Of a DNA stretch of 9,050 bases, positions 1 through 5,066 are shown piece after piece. The notes under the pieces were generated by a model. That model saw only the letters and a program-made list of their open reading frames with translations. It did no database searches and was not told the DNA's origin. Source of the DNA: DASYRM01 sp035646375 (GTDB lineage: Bacteria; Acidobacteriota; Vicinamibacteria; Vicinamibacterales; UBA2999); contig DASRPM010000096.1 of the NCBI GenBank assembly GCA_035646375.1, positions 1 to 9,050 on the forward strand, read 5' to 3'. The translations under genes and the position numbers were made by a program. Position 1 is the first letter of the stretch, and every line of letters begins with the position of its first letter.

Positions 1-447
1 GGCATGGGGCAGGGGCGCAACACGATCTACCTGGCGCAGCAGGGCTGGGACTCGGTGGGGTTCGATCCGGCGGACCGAGCCGTGGCCGCGGCGCAGGCCC
101 CGGCCGTGAAGCTGGGGGTGAAGATCACGACCTCGGTCGCGCGCGCCGAGGACTACGAGTGGGGCGAGAACCGCTGGGACCTGATCGTCCTCAGCTACGT
201 CGGAGCCCGTGAGTACGCGGCGCAGGTGGTTCGCGCGCTGCGCCCCGGCGGGATGGTGGTGGTGGAAGGCTTCCACCGCGACGCGACGAAGACGCAGTCG
301 ATCGGCGGCGGGGTGGTCTTCGACACCAACGAGTTGCTGCGCCTGTTCGCGCCGCTGCGCGTGGTGCGCTACGAGGACGCCGATGCGAAAGGCGATTTTG
401 GCCAGTCCGACGCGCGGGTCGTGCGTCTGGCGGCGGTGAAGCCCTAA
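1..447 (+). CDS. Class I SAM-dependent methyltransferase, 5' end missing
   Basis: The reading frame is open from the first base, so the true start lies upstream; the ATG at position 4 is internal. The visible part opens with GMGQGRNTIYLA, the glycine-rich motif I loop that binds S-adenosylmethionine, followed by the acidic end of strand 2 (VGFDPADRAV). WDLIVLSY is the post-II strand and ALRPGGMVVVEGFH the post-III region, as in Methyltransf_11/25 and TehB/UbiE-like enzymes. About 148 residues are seen; roughly 50-100 N-terminal residues would be missing. It is expected to be a soluble cytoplasmic enzyme; the substrate cannot be read from this part. The TAA stop lies inside a tract of 7-nt repeats, which supplies the last codons (Lys-Pro-stop). 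The gene converges on the next gene with a 28-bp gap. Confidence 0.85.
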   Translation, partial: GMGQGRNTIYLAQQGWDSVGFDPADRAVAAAQAPAVKLGVKITTSVARAEDYEWGENRWDLIVLSYVGAREYAAQVVRALRPGGMVVVEGFHRDATKTQSIGGGVVFDTNELLRLFAPLRVVRYEDADAKGDFGQSDARVVRLAAVKP

Positions 448-466
448 GCCTTAAGCCCTAAGCCTT
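439..466. repeat. Heptad-periodic tract 1, four 7-nt units
   Basis: Four units are seen on the plus strand: AAGCCCT, AAGCCTT, AAGCCCT, AAGCCTT. This is also a perfect 14-bp tandem duplication. On the minus strand the units read RGGCTTA. It begins inside the last codons of the methyltransferase gene, supplies its stop codon, and fills the gap to the convergent membrane-protein gene. Confidence 0.85.
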
Positions 467-478
467 CCAGGTTCTTTA
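467..478 (-). repeat. Stop-abutting motif AGAACCTGG, copy 1
   Basis: On the minus strand the TAA stop of the membrane-protein gene (478-476) is followed at once by AGAACCTGG and then by the heptad tract. The same nine bases directly follow the stop of an unrelated minus-strand gene at 3170-3181, also next to a heptad tract. Confidence 0.7.
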
Positions 479-787
479 GACGTTGCCGAAGGCGGTGAAG
501 AGCACGAGCCAGGGGACCACGGCAAAGCCGAGGCACCAGCCGGTGGCCACGGCGAGGACGCGGAACGAGGTGGTCGAGAACAGGATGACGCCGCACACCA
601 CTGCGAGCGCCTTGGCGGCAATCAGGGCGGGCGCGGTGCCGATGGCCTCCATCAGCGAGAGCAGGTAGGCGTTCGACTCGACCGCGAGGCCAAACTTGGT
701 CACACCCCAGTAGGTAAGGGTCCCGTCCAGCACCTGCGTGAGGACGAACACGGCGAGGACGATGGGGGCCTGATGGGCGTGGCGCAC
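476..787 (-). CDS. Small integral membrane protein, DUF5658-like
   Basis: A 103-residue protein with three hydrophobic segments at about residues 8-28, 50-70 and 76-100. The first contains QVLDGTLTYWGV followed by ESNAYL, resembling the conserved core of DUF5658 proteins, whose function is unknown. The chosen start is a GTG at 787: it is preceded by GGAAGG at 7-nt spacing and leaves the first helix close to the N-terminus. An in-frame ATG at 886 would give 136 residues, but the added 33 residues look unlike the family and no clear ribosome-binding site precedes it. The glucokinase gene lies 134 bp upstream on the same strand, so co-transcription is possible; a local weak promoter is not excluded. 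The gene ends at the repeat motif described separately. Confidence 0.75.
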   Translation of the reverse strand: MRHAHQAPIVLAVFVLTQVLDGTLTYWGVTKFGLAVESNAYLLSLMEAIGTAPALIAAKALAVVCGVILFSTTSFRVLAVATGWCLGFAVVPWLVLFTAFGNV

Positions 788-794
788 GCCGATA

Positions 795-800
795 CCTTCC
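795..800 (-). promoter_or_regulatory. Ribosome-binding site GGAAGG deciding the GTG start at 787
   Basis: GGAAGG on the minus strand sits 7 nt before the GTG at 787. It favours this start over the ATG at 886. Confidence 0.6.
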
Positions 801-921
801 GCACATCCGGTGCCAGCGGGTAGATCGCGAAGCCAGCGCGAAACTACACCAGATTTCGCCTGATCGCTCCAGGTCAGCCGTGTCATGCGGCTACGTCAGT
901 CCAGGAAGAGGCGCCTAAAAG

Positions 922-1899
922 TCACCCGCGCACAAGACTCTGCGCGTGCACCGCGGCCCCCAGGATACCTGTCTCCGCGTTGAGAATCAGCCGGACGGGG
1001 ATGCGCCGGAGCAGGGCCTCCATCGGCGGCTTGGACCGGAACGCCTGCATGAAGGGGCCCTCGGGCCGCACAGCCGGCACGAGGTGACGGACGATGCCGC
1101 CGCCGACGTACAGCCCGGCCGTTGCCATAGTGCGCAACGCCAGGTTGCCGGCCTCGGCGCCGTACACCGACACGAACATTTCGACCGCCTCGACGCAGCG
1201 CTCGCAGCGCCGATCCATCGCGGCGGCCGTCACCGCGGCCGGCCGGTTCGCCGGCGCCAGCGCCTCCACGGTGGGGCAGCCGCCGGCCTCGTGCGTGAAG
1301 CGGTACAGGTTCACGAGCCCCGGTCCGCTGAGGACGTGCTCCACGGTGGCGCGCCCGTAGAGCTCCGTCAGCATGCGCGCCAGCGCCCATTCCCGATCGG
1401 AGCGCGCCGCGAAGTCGGCGTGGCCCGCCTCGGACGGCGCGGGGACCAGCCGCCCGCCGACGCGATGCAGCGCTGCCTCGCCGAGGCCGGTGCCGGCGGC
1501 CACGAGCGCGGCGTGCCCGTCGGGCTGCGGCTCACCCGCCTGCAGCACCAGCAGCTCGTCAGGCGTCAGCACCTCGAGGCTGTGTGCCATCGCCTCGAGG
1601 TCGTTGAGCAGCGCCACCGGCGCGCCGCTGCGCGCCGCGAGCTCGTCGGCGTCCACCGCCCAGGTGTGGTTGGTGAGGCGCGCCACGCGGCCCACCACCG
1701 GGCCCGCGACGCCGAGCGCGACGGCGGCGAGGCGCGGCATGCCGCCGACGTCCGCCGCAAAGGCGGCGAGCAGATCGCCGAACGACGAGAACGCGGTGGT
1801 GGAGTATCGGAAGAGATGGCGTTGCGAGGGGCGGGGCCGCGCGTGCTCGAACAGGCCAAGCAGCGTCTTGGTGCCGCCCACATCGCCGGCCAGAATCAT
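922..1899 (-). CDS. glk: Glucokinase (Glk family, ATP-dependent)
   Basis: A 325-residue protein, close to the roughly 320 residues of E. coli Glk, of the non-ROK Glk family. It phosphorylates glucose to glucose-6-phosphate with ATP in the cytoplasm, at the entry to glycolysis. Visible motifs: phosphate-1 loop GDVGGTK at 5-11, LGVAGPV at 62-68, NHTW at 77-80, LLNDLEAMAHSL with candidate catalytic base Asp100, ATP-site loop GTGLGEA at 136-142, EAGHADFA at 157-164 for sugar contacts, HVLSGPGLVNLY at 188-199 and GGGI at 266-269. It lacks the ROK zinc cluster. The ATG at 1899 directly precedes the phosphate loop, so the start is secure. No Shine-Dalgarno is seen; a TATAAT lies 9 nt upstream. The gene is divergent from a MerR/TPR regulator and lies upstream of the small membrane-protein gene on the same strand. 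Confidence 0.95.
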   Translation of the reverse strand: MILAGDVGGTKTLLGLFEHARPRPSQRHLFRYSTTAFSSFGDLLAAFAADVGGMPRLAAVALGVAGPVVGRVARLTNHTWAVDADELAARSGAPVALLNDLEAMAHSLEVLTPDELLVLQAGEPQPDGHAALVAAGTGLGEAALHRVGGRLVPAPSEAGHADFAARSDREWALARMLTELYGRATVEHVLSGPGLVNLYRFTHEAGGCPTVEALAPANRPAAVTAAAMDRRCERCVEAVEMFVSVYGAEAGNLALRTMATAGLYVGGGIVRHLVPAVRPEGPFMQAFRSKPPMEALLRRIPVRLILNAETGILGAAVHAQSLVRG

Positions 1900-1908
1900 G
1901 TGAGCTGG

Positions 1909-1914
1909 ATTATA
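1909..1914 (-). promoter_or_regulatory. -10 element TATAAT for glk
   Basis: A perfect TATAAT on the minus strand, followed by 9 nt and then the ATG of glk. Transcription would begin about 2-3 nt before the start codon, giving an almost leaderless mRNA, consistent with the missing ribosome-binding site. No convincing -35 is seen; it would fall in the coding region of the divergent gene. Confidence 0.5.
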
Positions 1915-1916
1915 GT
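1911..1916 (+). promoter_or_regulatory. -10-like element TATAGT for the MerR/TPR gene
   Basis: TATAGT (five of six consensus bases) lies 9 nt before the GTG at 1926. It overlaps the opposing glk -10 by four bases. No clear -35 is found upstream. Confidence 0.45.
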
Positions 1917-1925
1917 GAAGCCTGC

Positions 1926-2747
1926 GTGACGACGAGCGGTTCAGCGGTCTCGAAGCGCAACGTCCTCGACCGTTATCGGTTCCTGCGCGACGATCATCTT
2001 CGCTACATGGCGAAGTGGGGGCTCATTCGTCCTCTGCGCAGCGGCAGCGACACCCACTATTCGTTTCCCGATCTCGCGCTGCTGAGGCAGGCCGACGCCG
2101 AGCTGGCCGAGGGCGTGCCGTTCCGCGCCGTCCTTCGCAGCCTGCTCGCCGAGAAGACGGGACAGCTCGCCTTCGACTTCCGGATCGACGCGCCGGTGGC
2201 GAAGGTGCTGAAGCTCACACGGAAGCTGCCGCCGCCGATGGCCGCGCTGATGGATGCGCCGCCTGAAGAGCCGTCGTCGGCCGAGCGCTACTTCCAGGAA
2301 GCGTCGGTGCTCGACGACGGGGATCCCCAGCACGTGGACGGGGCGCTGCGCTCGTACCGCCGAGCGCTCGAAATCGATCCCTACCTGGTGCCGGCGCTCA
2401 TCAACCTCGCCAACCTGCACTACTCGCGGGACGACGTCGTCGAGGCGCAGGCGCTCTACGAGCGCGCGATTGCGCTCGAGCCCGACGTCTTCGAGGCGCA
2501 TTTCAACCTGGGCAACATCTTTCACGACCTGGCGCGCTACATCGAGGCGCAGGCGTGCTACCGCGAAGCGCTGCGCCTCAACCCCACCTACGCCGAGGCG
2601 CACTTCTATCTGGCGGTCACGCTCGAGAAAAACGGCCGGTCACAGGAAGCGCGCCTGCACTGGCGCGCCTATCAACAGCTCGCGCCGAACGGCGAGTGGG
2701 TGCACCTGGCGAAAGAGTTTTCCGAAGAGCCGAAGCCACAGGCGTAG
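1926..2747 (+). CDS. MerR-like HTH protein fused to tetratricopeptide repeats
   Basis: A 273-residue protein. Residues 14-75 resemble the MerR DNA-binding head: LRYMAKWGLIRPLR for the recognition region and first wing, then THYSFPDLALLRQADAELAEGVPFRAVLRSLL for the wing and helices 3-4. A proline-rich linker (about 100-117) leads to four TPRs at about 122-152, 153-186, 187-220 and 221-254, each with the usual hydrophobic pattern and terminal Pro (ALEIDP, AIALEP, ALRLNP, QLAP). There is no usual MerR metal or drug effector domain, so the TPRs presumably bind a protein partner or act in oligomerisation. The GTG start at 1926 is the only sensible one before the HTH and lies 9 nt after a -10-like hexamer. 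Its position opposite glk suggests it controls itself and glk; this is inference. The stop codon lies within a palindromic repeat. Confidence 0.85.
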   Translation: MTTSGSAVSKRNVLDRYRFLRDDHLRYMAKWGLIRPLRSGSDTHYSFPDLALLRQADAELAEGVPFRAVLRSLLAEKTGQLAFDFRIDAPVAKVLKLTRKLPPPMAALMDAPPEEPSSAERYFQEASVLDDGDPQHVDGALRSYRRALEIDPYLVPALINLANLHYSRDDVVEAQALYERAIALEPDVFEAHFNLGNIFHDLARYIEAQACYREALRLNPTYAEAHFYLAVTLEKNGRSQEARLHWRAYQQLAPNGEWVHLAKEFSEEPKPQA

Positions 2748-2767
2748 GGGCCGCCTTCAGGCGGCCC
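2743..2767 (+). repeat. Palindromic repeat element, copy 1
   Basis: Arms GGGCCGCC (2748-2755) and GGCGGCCC (2760-2767) are separated by TTCA and could form a very stable RNA hairpin. The 25-bp element includes the TAG stop (2745-2747) of the MerR/TPR gene. An exact inverted copy lies at 3106-3130. There is no U-tract after it, so it is not a standard intrinsic terminator, but it may protect the mRNA 3' end or slow transcription. Confidence 0.8.
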
Positions 2768-2771
2768 GGGT

Positions 2772-2799
2772 CGGCTCAGGGCTCAAGGCTCACGGCGTG
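2772..2799 (+). repeat. Heptad-periodic tract 2, three to four 7-nt units
   Basis: Units CGGCTCA, GGGCTCA, AGGCTCA and a degenerate CGGCGTG follow each other in exact 7-nt register. The consensus NGGCTCA matches the RGGCTTA units of tract 1 on its minus strand. The final unit contains the GTG start codon of the next gene. Confidence 0.65.
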
Positions 2800-3057
2800 A
2801 CAAACACCGACGACACCAGCGCCGACGAAGTCGATGAGAACCTCGTTCGAGATCTCTACTTGTTCTTCGAATTGTTCTGCCATCAGTGCGACGCCCATTG
2901 GGAGCCGTCGAGTCCGACTGAGGGTCCGAGCGAAGTGCCCCAGGTCTGGGCCGAGCAGTTCTCGCAGAAGTTCGCCGCCGTAGCGCAGGGCCTCGGTTGG
3001 GGGTCGGTCGCGGGCAACGTGATATGTCCTGCCTGCCGCAGCCCCAAGCGGACCTGA
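2797..3057 (+). CDS. Small four-cysteine (putative zinc-binding) protein
   Basis: An 86-residue protein with an acidic N-terminus (TNTDDTSADEVDEN), then YLFFELFCHQCDAHW and, near the C-terminus, VICPACRSPKRT. Cys28/Cys31 and Cys77/Cys80 form two CxxC knuckles 45 residues apart, the pattern of a zinc ribbon. No family is recognised. The only usable start is the GTG at 2797, with a weak AAGG 8 nt upstream; in-frame sequence farther upstream is repeat or an out-of-frame shadow of the TPR gene. It follows the MerR/TPR gene by 49 bp on the same strand and converges on another small cysteine protein. It lies between two inverted copies of a palindromic element. Function unknown; a nucleic-acid-binding or adaptor role is a guess from the zinc-ribbon pattern. 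Confidence 0.65.
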   Translation: MTNTDDTSADEVDENLVRDLYLFFELFCHQCDAHWEPSSPTEGPSEVPQVWAEQFSQKFAAVAQGLGWGSVAGNVICPACRSPKRT

Positions 3058-3058
3058 C

Positions 3059-3088
3059 TTGTCCGCCGTAGCCTTGGCGAAGGCGGAA
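3059..3088. repeat. Stem-forming repeat with TCCGCC/GGCGGA ends
   Basis: TCCGCC (3062-3067) pairs with GGCGGA (3082-3087). Inside it, GCCTT (3071-3075) can pair with AAGGC (3080-3084) around GGCG, so two alternative hairpins are possible. It starts two bases after the stop of the small zinc gene. It resembles dispersed intergenic elements, but only one copy lies in this window. Confidence 0.5.
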
Positions 3089-3105
3089 GGTCCTCTACGT
3101 ACTCA

Positions 3106-3130
3106 GGGCCGCCTGAAGGCGGCCCCTACG
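3106..3130 (-). repeat. Palindromic repeat element, inverted copy 2
   Basis: This is the exact reverse complement of 2743-2767 over 25 bp. Arms GGGCCGCC (3106-3113) and GGCGGCCC (3118-3125) surround TGAA. It lies in the gap between two convergent small genes and could form a hairpin in transcripts from either strand. Confidence 0.8.
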
Positions 3131-3133
3131 ACG

Positions 3134-3168
3134 AAAGGCCAGAGCCCAAAGGCTAGGGGCCAGAGGCG
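3134..3168. repeat. Heptad-periodic tract 3, five 7-nt units
   Basis: On the plus strand the units are AAAGGCC, AGAGCCC, AAAGGCT, AGGGGCC and AGAGGCG, in unbroken 7-nt register with a purine-rich start and a GSC core. It is more degenerate than tract 1. It joins the stop-abutting motif of the minus-strand gene that follows. Confidence 0.7.
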
Positions 3169-3169
3169 A

Positions 3170-3181
3170 CCAGGTTCTTCA
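3170..3181 (-). repeat. Stop-abutting motif AGAACCTGG, copy 2
   Basis: On the minus strand the TGA stop (3181-3179) is followed directly by AGAACCTGG, the same nine bases in the same position as after the TAA at 478-476. Confidence 0.7.
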
Positions 3182-3502
3182 GTATCCCCAGTCGTCGTTG
3201 TTGGGCGTGCGCTTCTTCGGCGCGCGGCGCAGCTTGTAGTACTGGCAGTCGCCGCACCACGCTTCGGGATCGAACCCGGTGGTCCCCGCGTAGGGCTTCA
3301 CCTCGCGGTGCGTGCAGAACTCGGAGCTGCCGTTCTCGGGCGGCTGCTGCCAGCGGCACGAACGGAAGCGCCCGAACGCCGGCGACAGCGCCGCTTCCGC
3401 CGATGGGGTTTCGGCGGCCGGCACGGCCGGCGTCTCCGCGGCCGCGAGCCCGTCGCCCCCGCCCTGCGGCGGGCCTTGTGGATCGTTATTGAAGTCGGAC
3501 AC
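3179..3502 (-). CDS. Small cysteine-rich putative zinc protein downstream of the helicase
   Basis: A 107-residue protein in two parts. Residues 1-42 are low-complexity Gly/Ala/Pro-rich and probably disordered. Residues 43-95 hold four cysteines (49, 63, 83, 86) in FRSCRW, EFCTHREVKPYAG and AWCGDCQYYKLRR, with His65 nearby; C-x13-C-x19-C-x2-C suggests a zinc site. The tail is basic and then acidic (RRAPKKRTPNNDDWGY). No named family is recognised. The GTG start at 3502 has GGAG 10 nt upstream and lies 17 bp inside the helicase gene, so translation is probably coupled. Being last in an infA-helicase operon suggests an RNA- or ribosome-related accessory role; this is inference. Confidence 0.75.
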   Translation of the reverse strand: MSDFNNDPQGPPQGGGDGLAAAETPAVPAAETPSAEAALSPAFGRFRSCRWQQPPENGSSEFCTHREVKPYAGTTGFDPEAWCGDCQYYKLRRAPKKRTPNNDDWGY

Positions 3503-4739
3503 CGACAGCTTTCTCCAACGCCTTCAAGGCGCGCAGCTCTTCCGGCGCCACCAGCGTGAGGGCACTTCCGGTCGATTCGGCGCGGCCTGTCCGGCCTACC
3601 CGGTGCACGTACGCTTCCGGCGTGTCCGGCACCTCGAAGTTGACGACGTGCGCGATGCCCTCGATATCGAGGCCGCGCGCGGCCACGTCGGTGGCCACCA
3701 GCACGGGAAACGTGCCCGTGCGAAACCCTTCCACCGCTGCCATGCGCTGCTGCTGCGTGCGGTCGGCATGCAGCGCCGCGGTGCGGATGCCCATGCCGCT
3801 CAGGCGCGTGGCCAGGCGGTCGGCGCCGATTTTGGTGCGGCAGAACACGAGCACCGGCCCGCTCGCCTCGCGGCGCAGCCAGTCGGCCAGCCACTTCGTC
3901 TTCTCCGCGCCGGCCACTTCCTGAATCGCGTGTGAGATGGTGGTGGCCGGTCCGCCGCGGCGGCCCACCTGCACGTACTTGGGATCGCGCAGGAACTCCT
4001 GCGTGAGCTTCAGCACCTCGCCCGGCATGGTGGCCGAGAAGAGCAGCGTCTGCCGCTTCGCCGGCAGCTGCGCCAGGATGCGCTGCACGTCGGGCCAGAA
4101 GCCCATGTCGAGCATGCGGTCGGCTTCGTCGAGCACCAGGATCTCGAGCCCGGTGAAGTTCGGCGACTCGTGCCGCATGTGATCCATCAGCCGGCCCGGC
4201 GTGGCCACCACGATGTCCACGTTGGCCTTGAGCGCGCGCTCCTGGGCGTCCATCGGGACGCCGCCGTAGACGGCGATGCTCGAGATGGTCGTGTGGTAGG
4301 TGAGGCCCTGCACCTGGTCCTCGATCTGCACCGCCAGCTCGCGCGTGGGCGCCAGCACCAGCGCGCGGGTCCGCAGCGGGTTCGGCACCGGCTCGGTGAG
4401 AAAGCGCTGGAGGATCGGCACGAGGAACGCGGCGGTCTTGCCGGTGCCGGTCTCCGCACAGGCGATGACGTCGCCGCCCTGCAGGGCCAGCGGAATCACA
4501 CCGCTCTGGATCGACCGCGTTTCCGACCACCCGAGATCCTTGATGCCGCTCAGCAGCCGGGTGTCGAGCGATAGGGCGCCGAATGGAATCGGGGCGGGAT
4601 CGAAGACCGACGGCTCGTAAGCCAGCACGGCCGGCTCCGCCGACTCGGTCGATTTGTGCGCAGGGCGCGGTCCTCCGCGGCGCACGGGGCCGCGCCGGCG
4701 GCGGCGCTTATCCGGTGAGGACGTAGTGTGGGTGCTCAA
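3486..4739 (-). CDS. DEAD-box ATP-dependent RNA helicase, RhlE-like
   Basis: A 417-residue protein with both RecA-like domains. Motifs: Q-motif region with Phe53 and Gln78 (SIQ; the usual PT before it is replaced by TR), Walker A AETGTGKT 95-102, PTREL 131-135, GG 159-160, TPGR 180-183, DEAD 204-207, SAT 235-237, VLVFCRTK 297-303 region, DVAARGLDI 351-359, HRVGRTGR 379-386. It unwinds short RNA duplexes with ATP, as in ribosome assembly or mRNA decay. The N-terminus is strongly basic (KRRRRRGPVRRGG), probably an RNA-binding tail, while the C-terminal extension common in RhlE is absent. I chose the TTG at 4739, 7 nt after the infA stop; an ATG at 4817 would overlap infA by 71 bp, and a GTG just before LAYEPSVF is another option. 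The downstream gene overlaps its end by 17 bp. Confidence 0.9.
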   Translation of the reverse strand: MSTHTTSSPDKRRRRRGPVRRGGPRPAHKSTESAEPAVLAYEPSVFDPAPIPFGALSLDTRLLSGIKDLGWSETRSIQSGVIPLALQGGDVIACAETGTGKTAAFLVPILQRFLTEPVPNPLRTRALVLAPTRELAVQIEDQVQGLTYHTTISSIAVYGGVPMDAQERALKANVDIVVATPGRLMDHMRHESPNFTGLEILVLDEADRMLDMGFWPDVQRILAQLPAKRQTLLFSATMPGEVLKLTQEFLRDPKYVQVGRRGGPATTISHAIQEVAGAEKTKWLADWLRREASGPVLVFCRTKIGADRLATRLSGMGIRTAALHADRTQQQRMAAVEGFRTGTFPVLVATDVAARGLDIEGIAHVVNFEVPDTPEAYVHRVGRTGRAESTGSALTLVAPEELRALKALEKAVGVRLQ

Positions 4740-4746
4740 TTCGGAG

Positions 4747-4965
4747 CTAACGAGCGCGGAACGTGATGATGCCGCGAACGGGATCGTAGGGCGACACGCC
4801 GACGGTGACCCGGTCACCTGGCACCACTTTGATGCGGAAGCGCCGCATCCGGCCGCTCAACTGTGCCAGCACTTCGTGGCCGGCGTCGCACTGCACGCGA
4901 TACAGGCCGCCAGAGTGCACGGCGACCACGGTTCCCTGCATGTCGATCAGATCGTCCTTGCTCAA
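4747..4965 (-). CDS. infA: Translation initiation factor IF-1
   Basis: A 72-residue protein, the exact usual length of IF-1. It is a single OB-fold factor that binds the 30S A site and assists IF-2 and IF-3. Recognisable blocks: DMQGTVVAVHSGGLYRVQ, GHEVLAQLSGRMRR, VVPGDRVTVGVSPYDPVRG and ITFR. It departs from the common IF-1 sequence where most have RxxFIRILPGD and YDLTRGRI, reading RFRIKVVPGD and YDPVRGII. The start is a TTG at 4965: it gives the canonical MSKDD N-terminus and is preceded by AAGGA at 8-nt spacing. The gene sits outside the ribosomal-protein cluster, next to a DEAD-box helicase, so it may be a second, specialised copy; that cannot be settled from this window. Confidence 0.92.
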   Translation of the reverse strand: MSKDDLIDMQGTVVAVHSGGLYRVQCDAGHEVLAQLSGRMRRFRIKVVPGDRVTVGVSPYDPVRGIITFRAR

Positions 4966-4973
4966 TCAGCGAG

Positions 4974-4978
4974 TCCTT
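4974..4978 (-). promoter_or_regulatory. Ribosome-binding site AAGGA deciding the infA TTG start
   Basis: AAGGA on the minus strand lies 8 nt before the TTG at 4965 and supports that rare start codon, which also fits the IF-1 family length. The rest of the 101-bp gap to the synthetase gene shows no convincing promoter or terminator. Confidence 0.65.
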
Positions 4979-5066
4979 TCTAGGGTTTCGAGCCGGCCGC
5001 GAGCAATGAGTGTGCCACATCGGGCGCTTTCGAGCAAACCTTGCGTTTTCTGTAGGTTGTGATCAT

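Noticed and set aside
439..466. Heptad tract as a CRISPR array or phage attachment site
   Set aside because: Units are only 7 nt with no spacers, and there is no integrase or tRNA gene nearby.
788..886. N-terminal extension of the membrane protein to the ATG at 886
   Set aside because: No ribosome-binding site, and the extra 33 residues are unlike the family; the GTG at 787 has GGAAGG at good spacing.
909..916. AGGCGCCT palindrome after the glk stop
   Set aside because: Only 8 bp with no loop and no U-tract; not enough for a terminator call.
946..1929. 327-codon plus-strand frame opposite glk
   Set aside because: Arg/His-rich antisense shadow; glk on the other strand has every family motif.
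2748..2767. Hairpin after the MerR/TPR stop as an intrinsic terminator
   Set aside because: No U-rich run follows, and an exact inverted copy 338 bp away shows it is a repeat element. A role in stopping transcription is possible but not shown.
2254..3057. 267-codon open frame starting inside the TPR gene
   Set aside because: Its first 181 codons lie out of frame over the TPR region and are Arg/Ser/Thr-rich. Only the last 86 codons, from the GTG at 2797, look like a gene.
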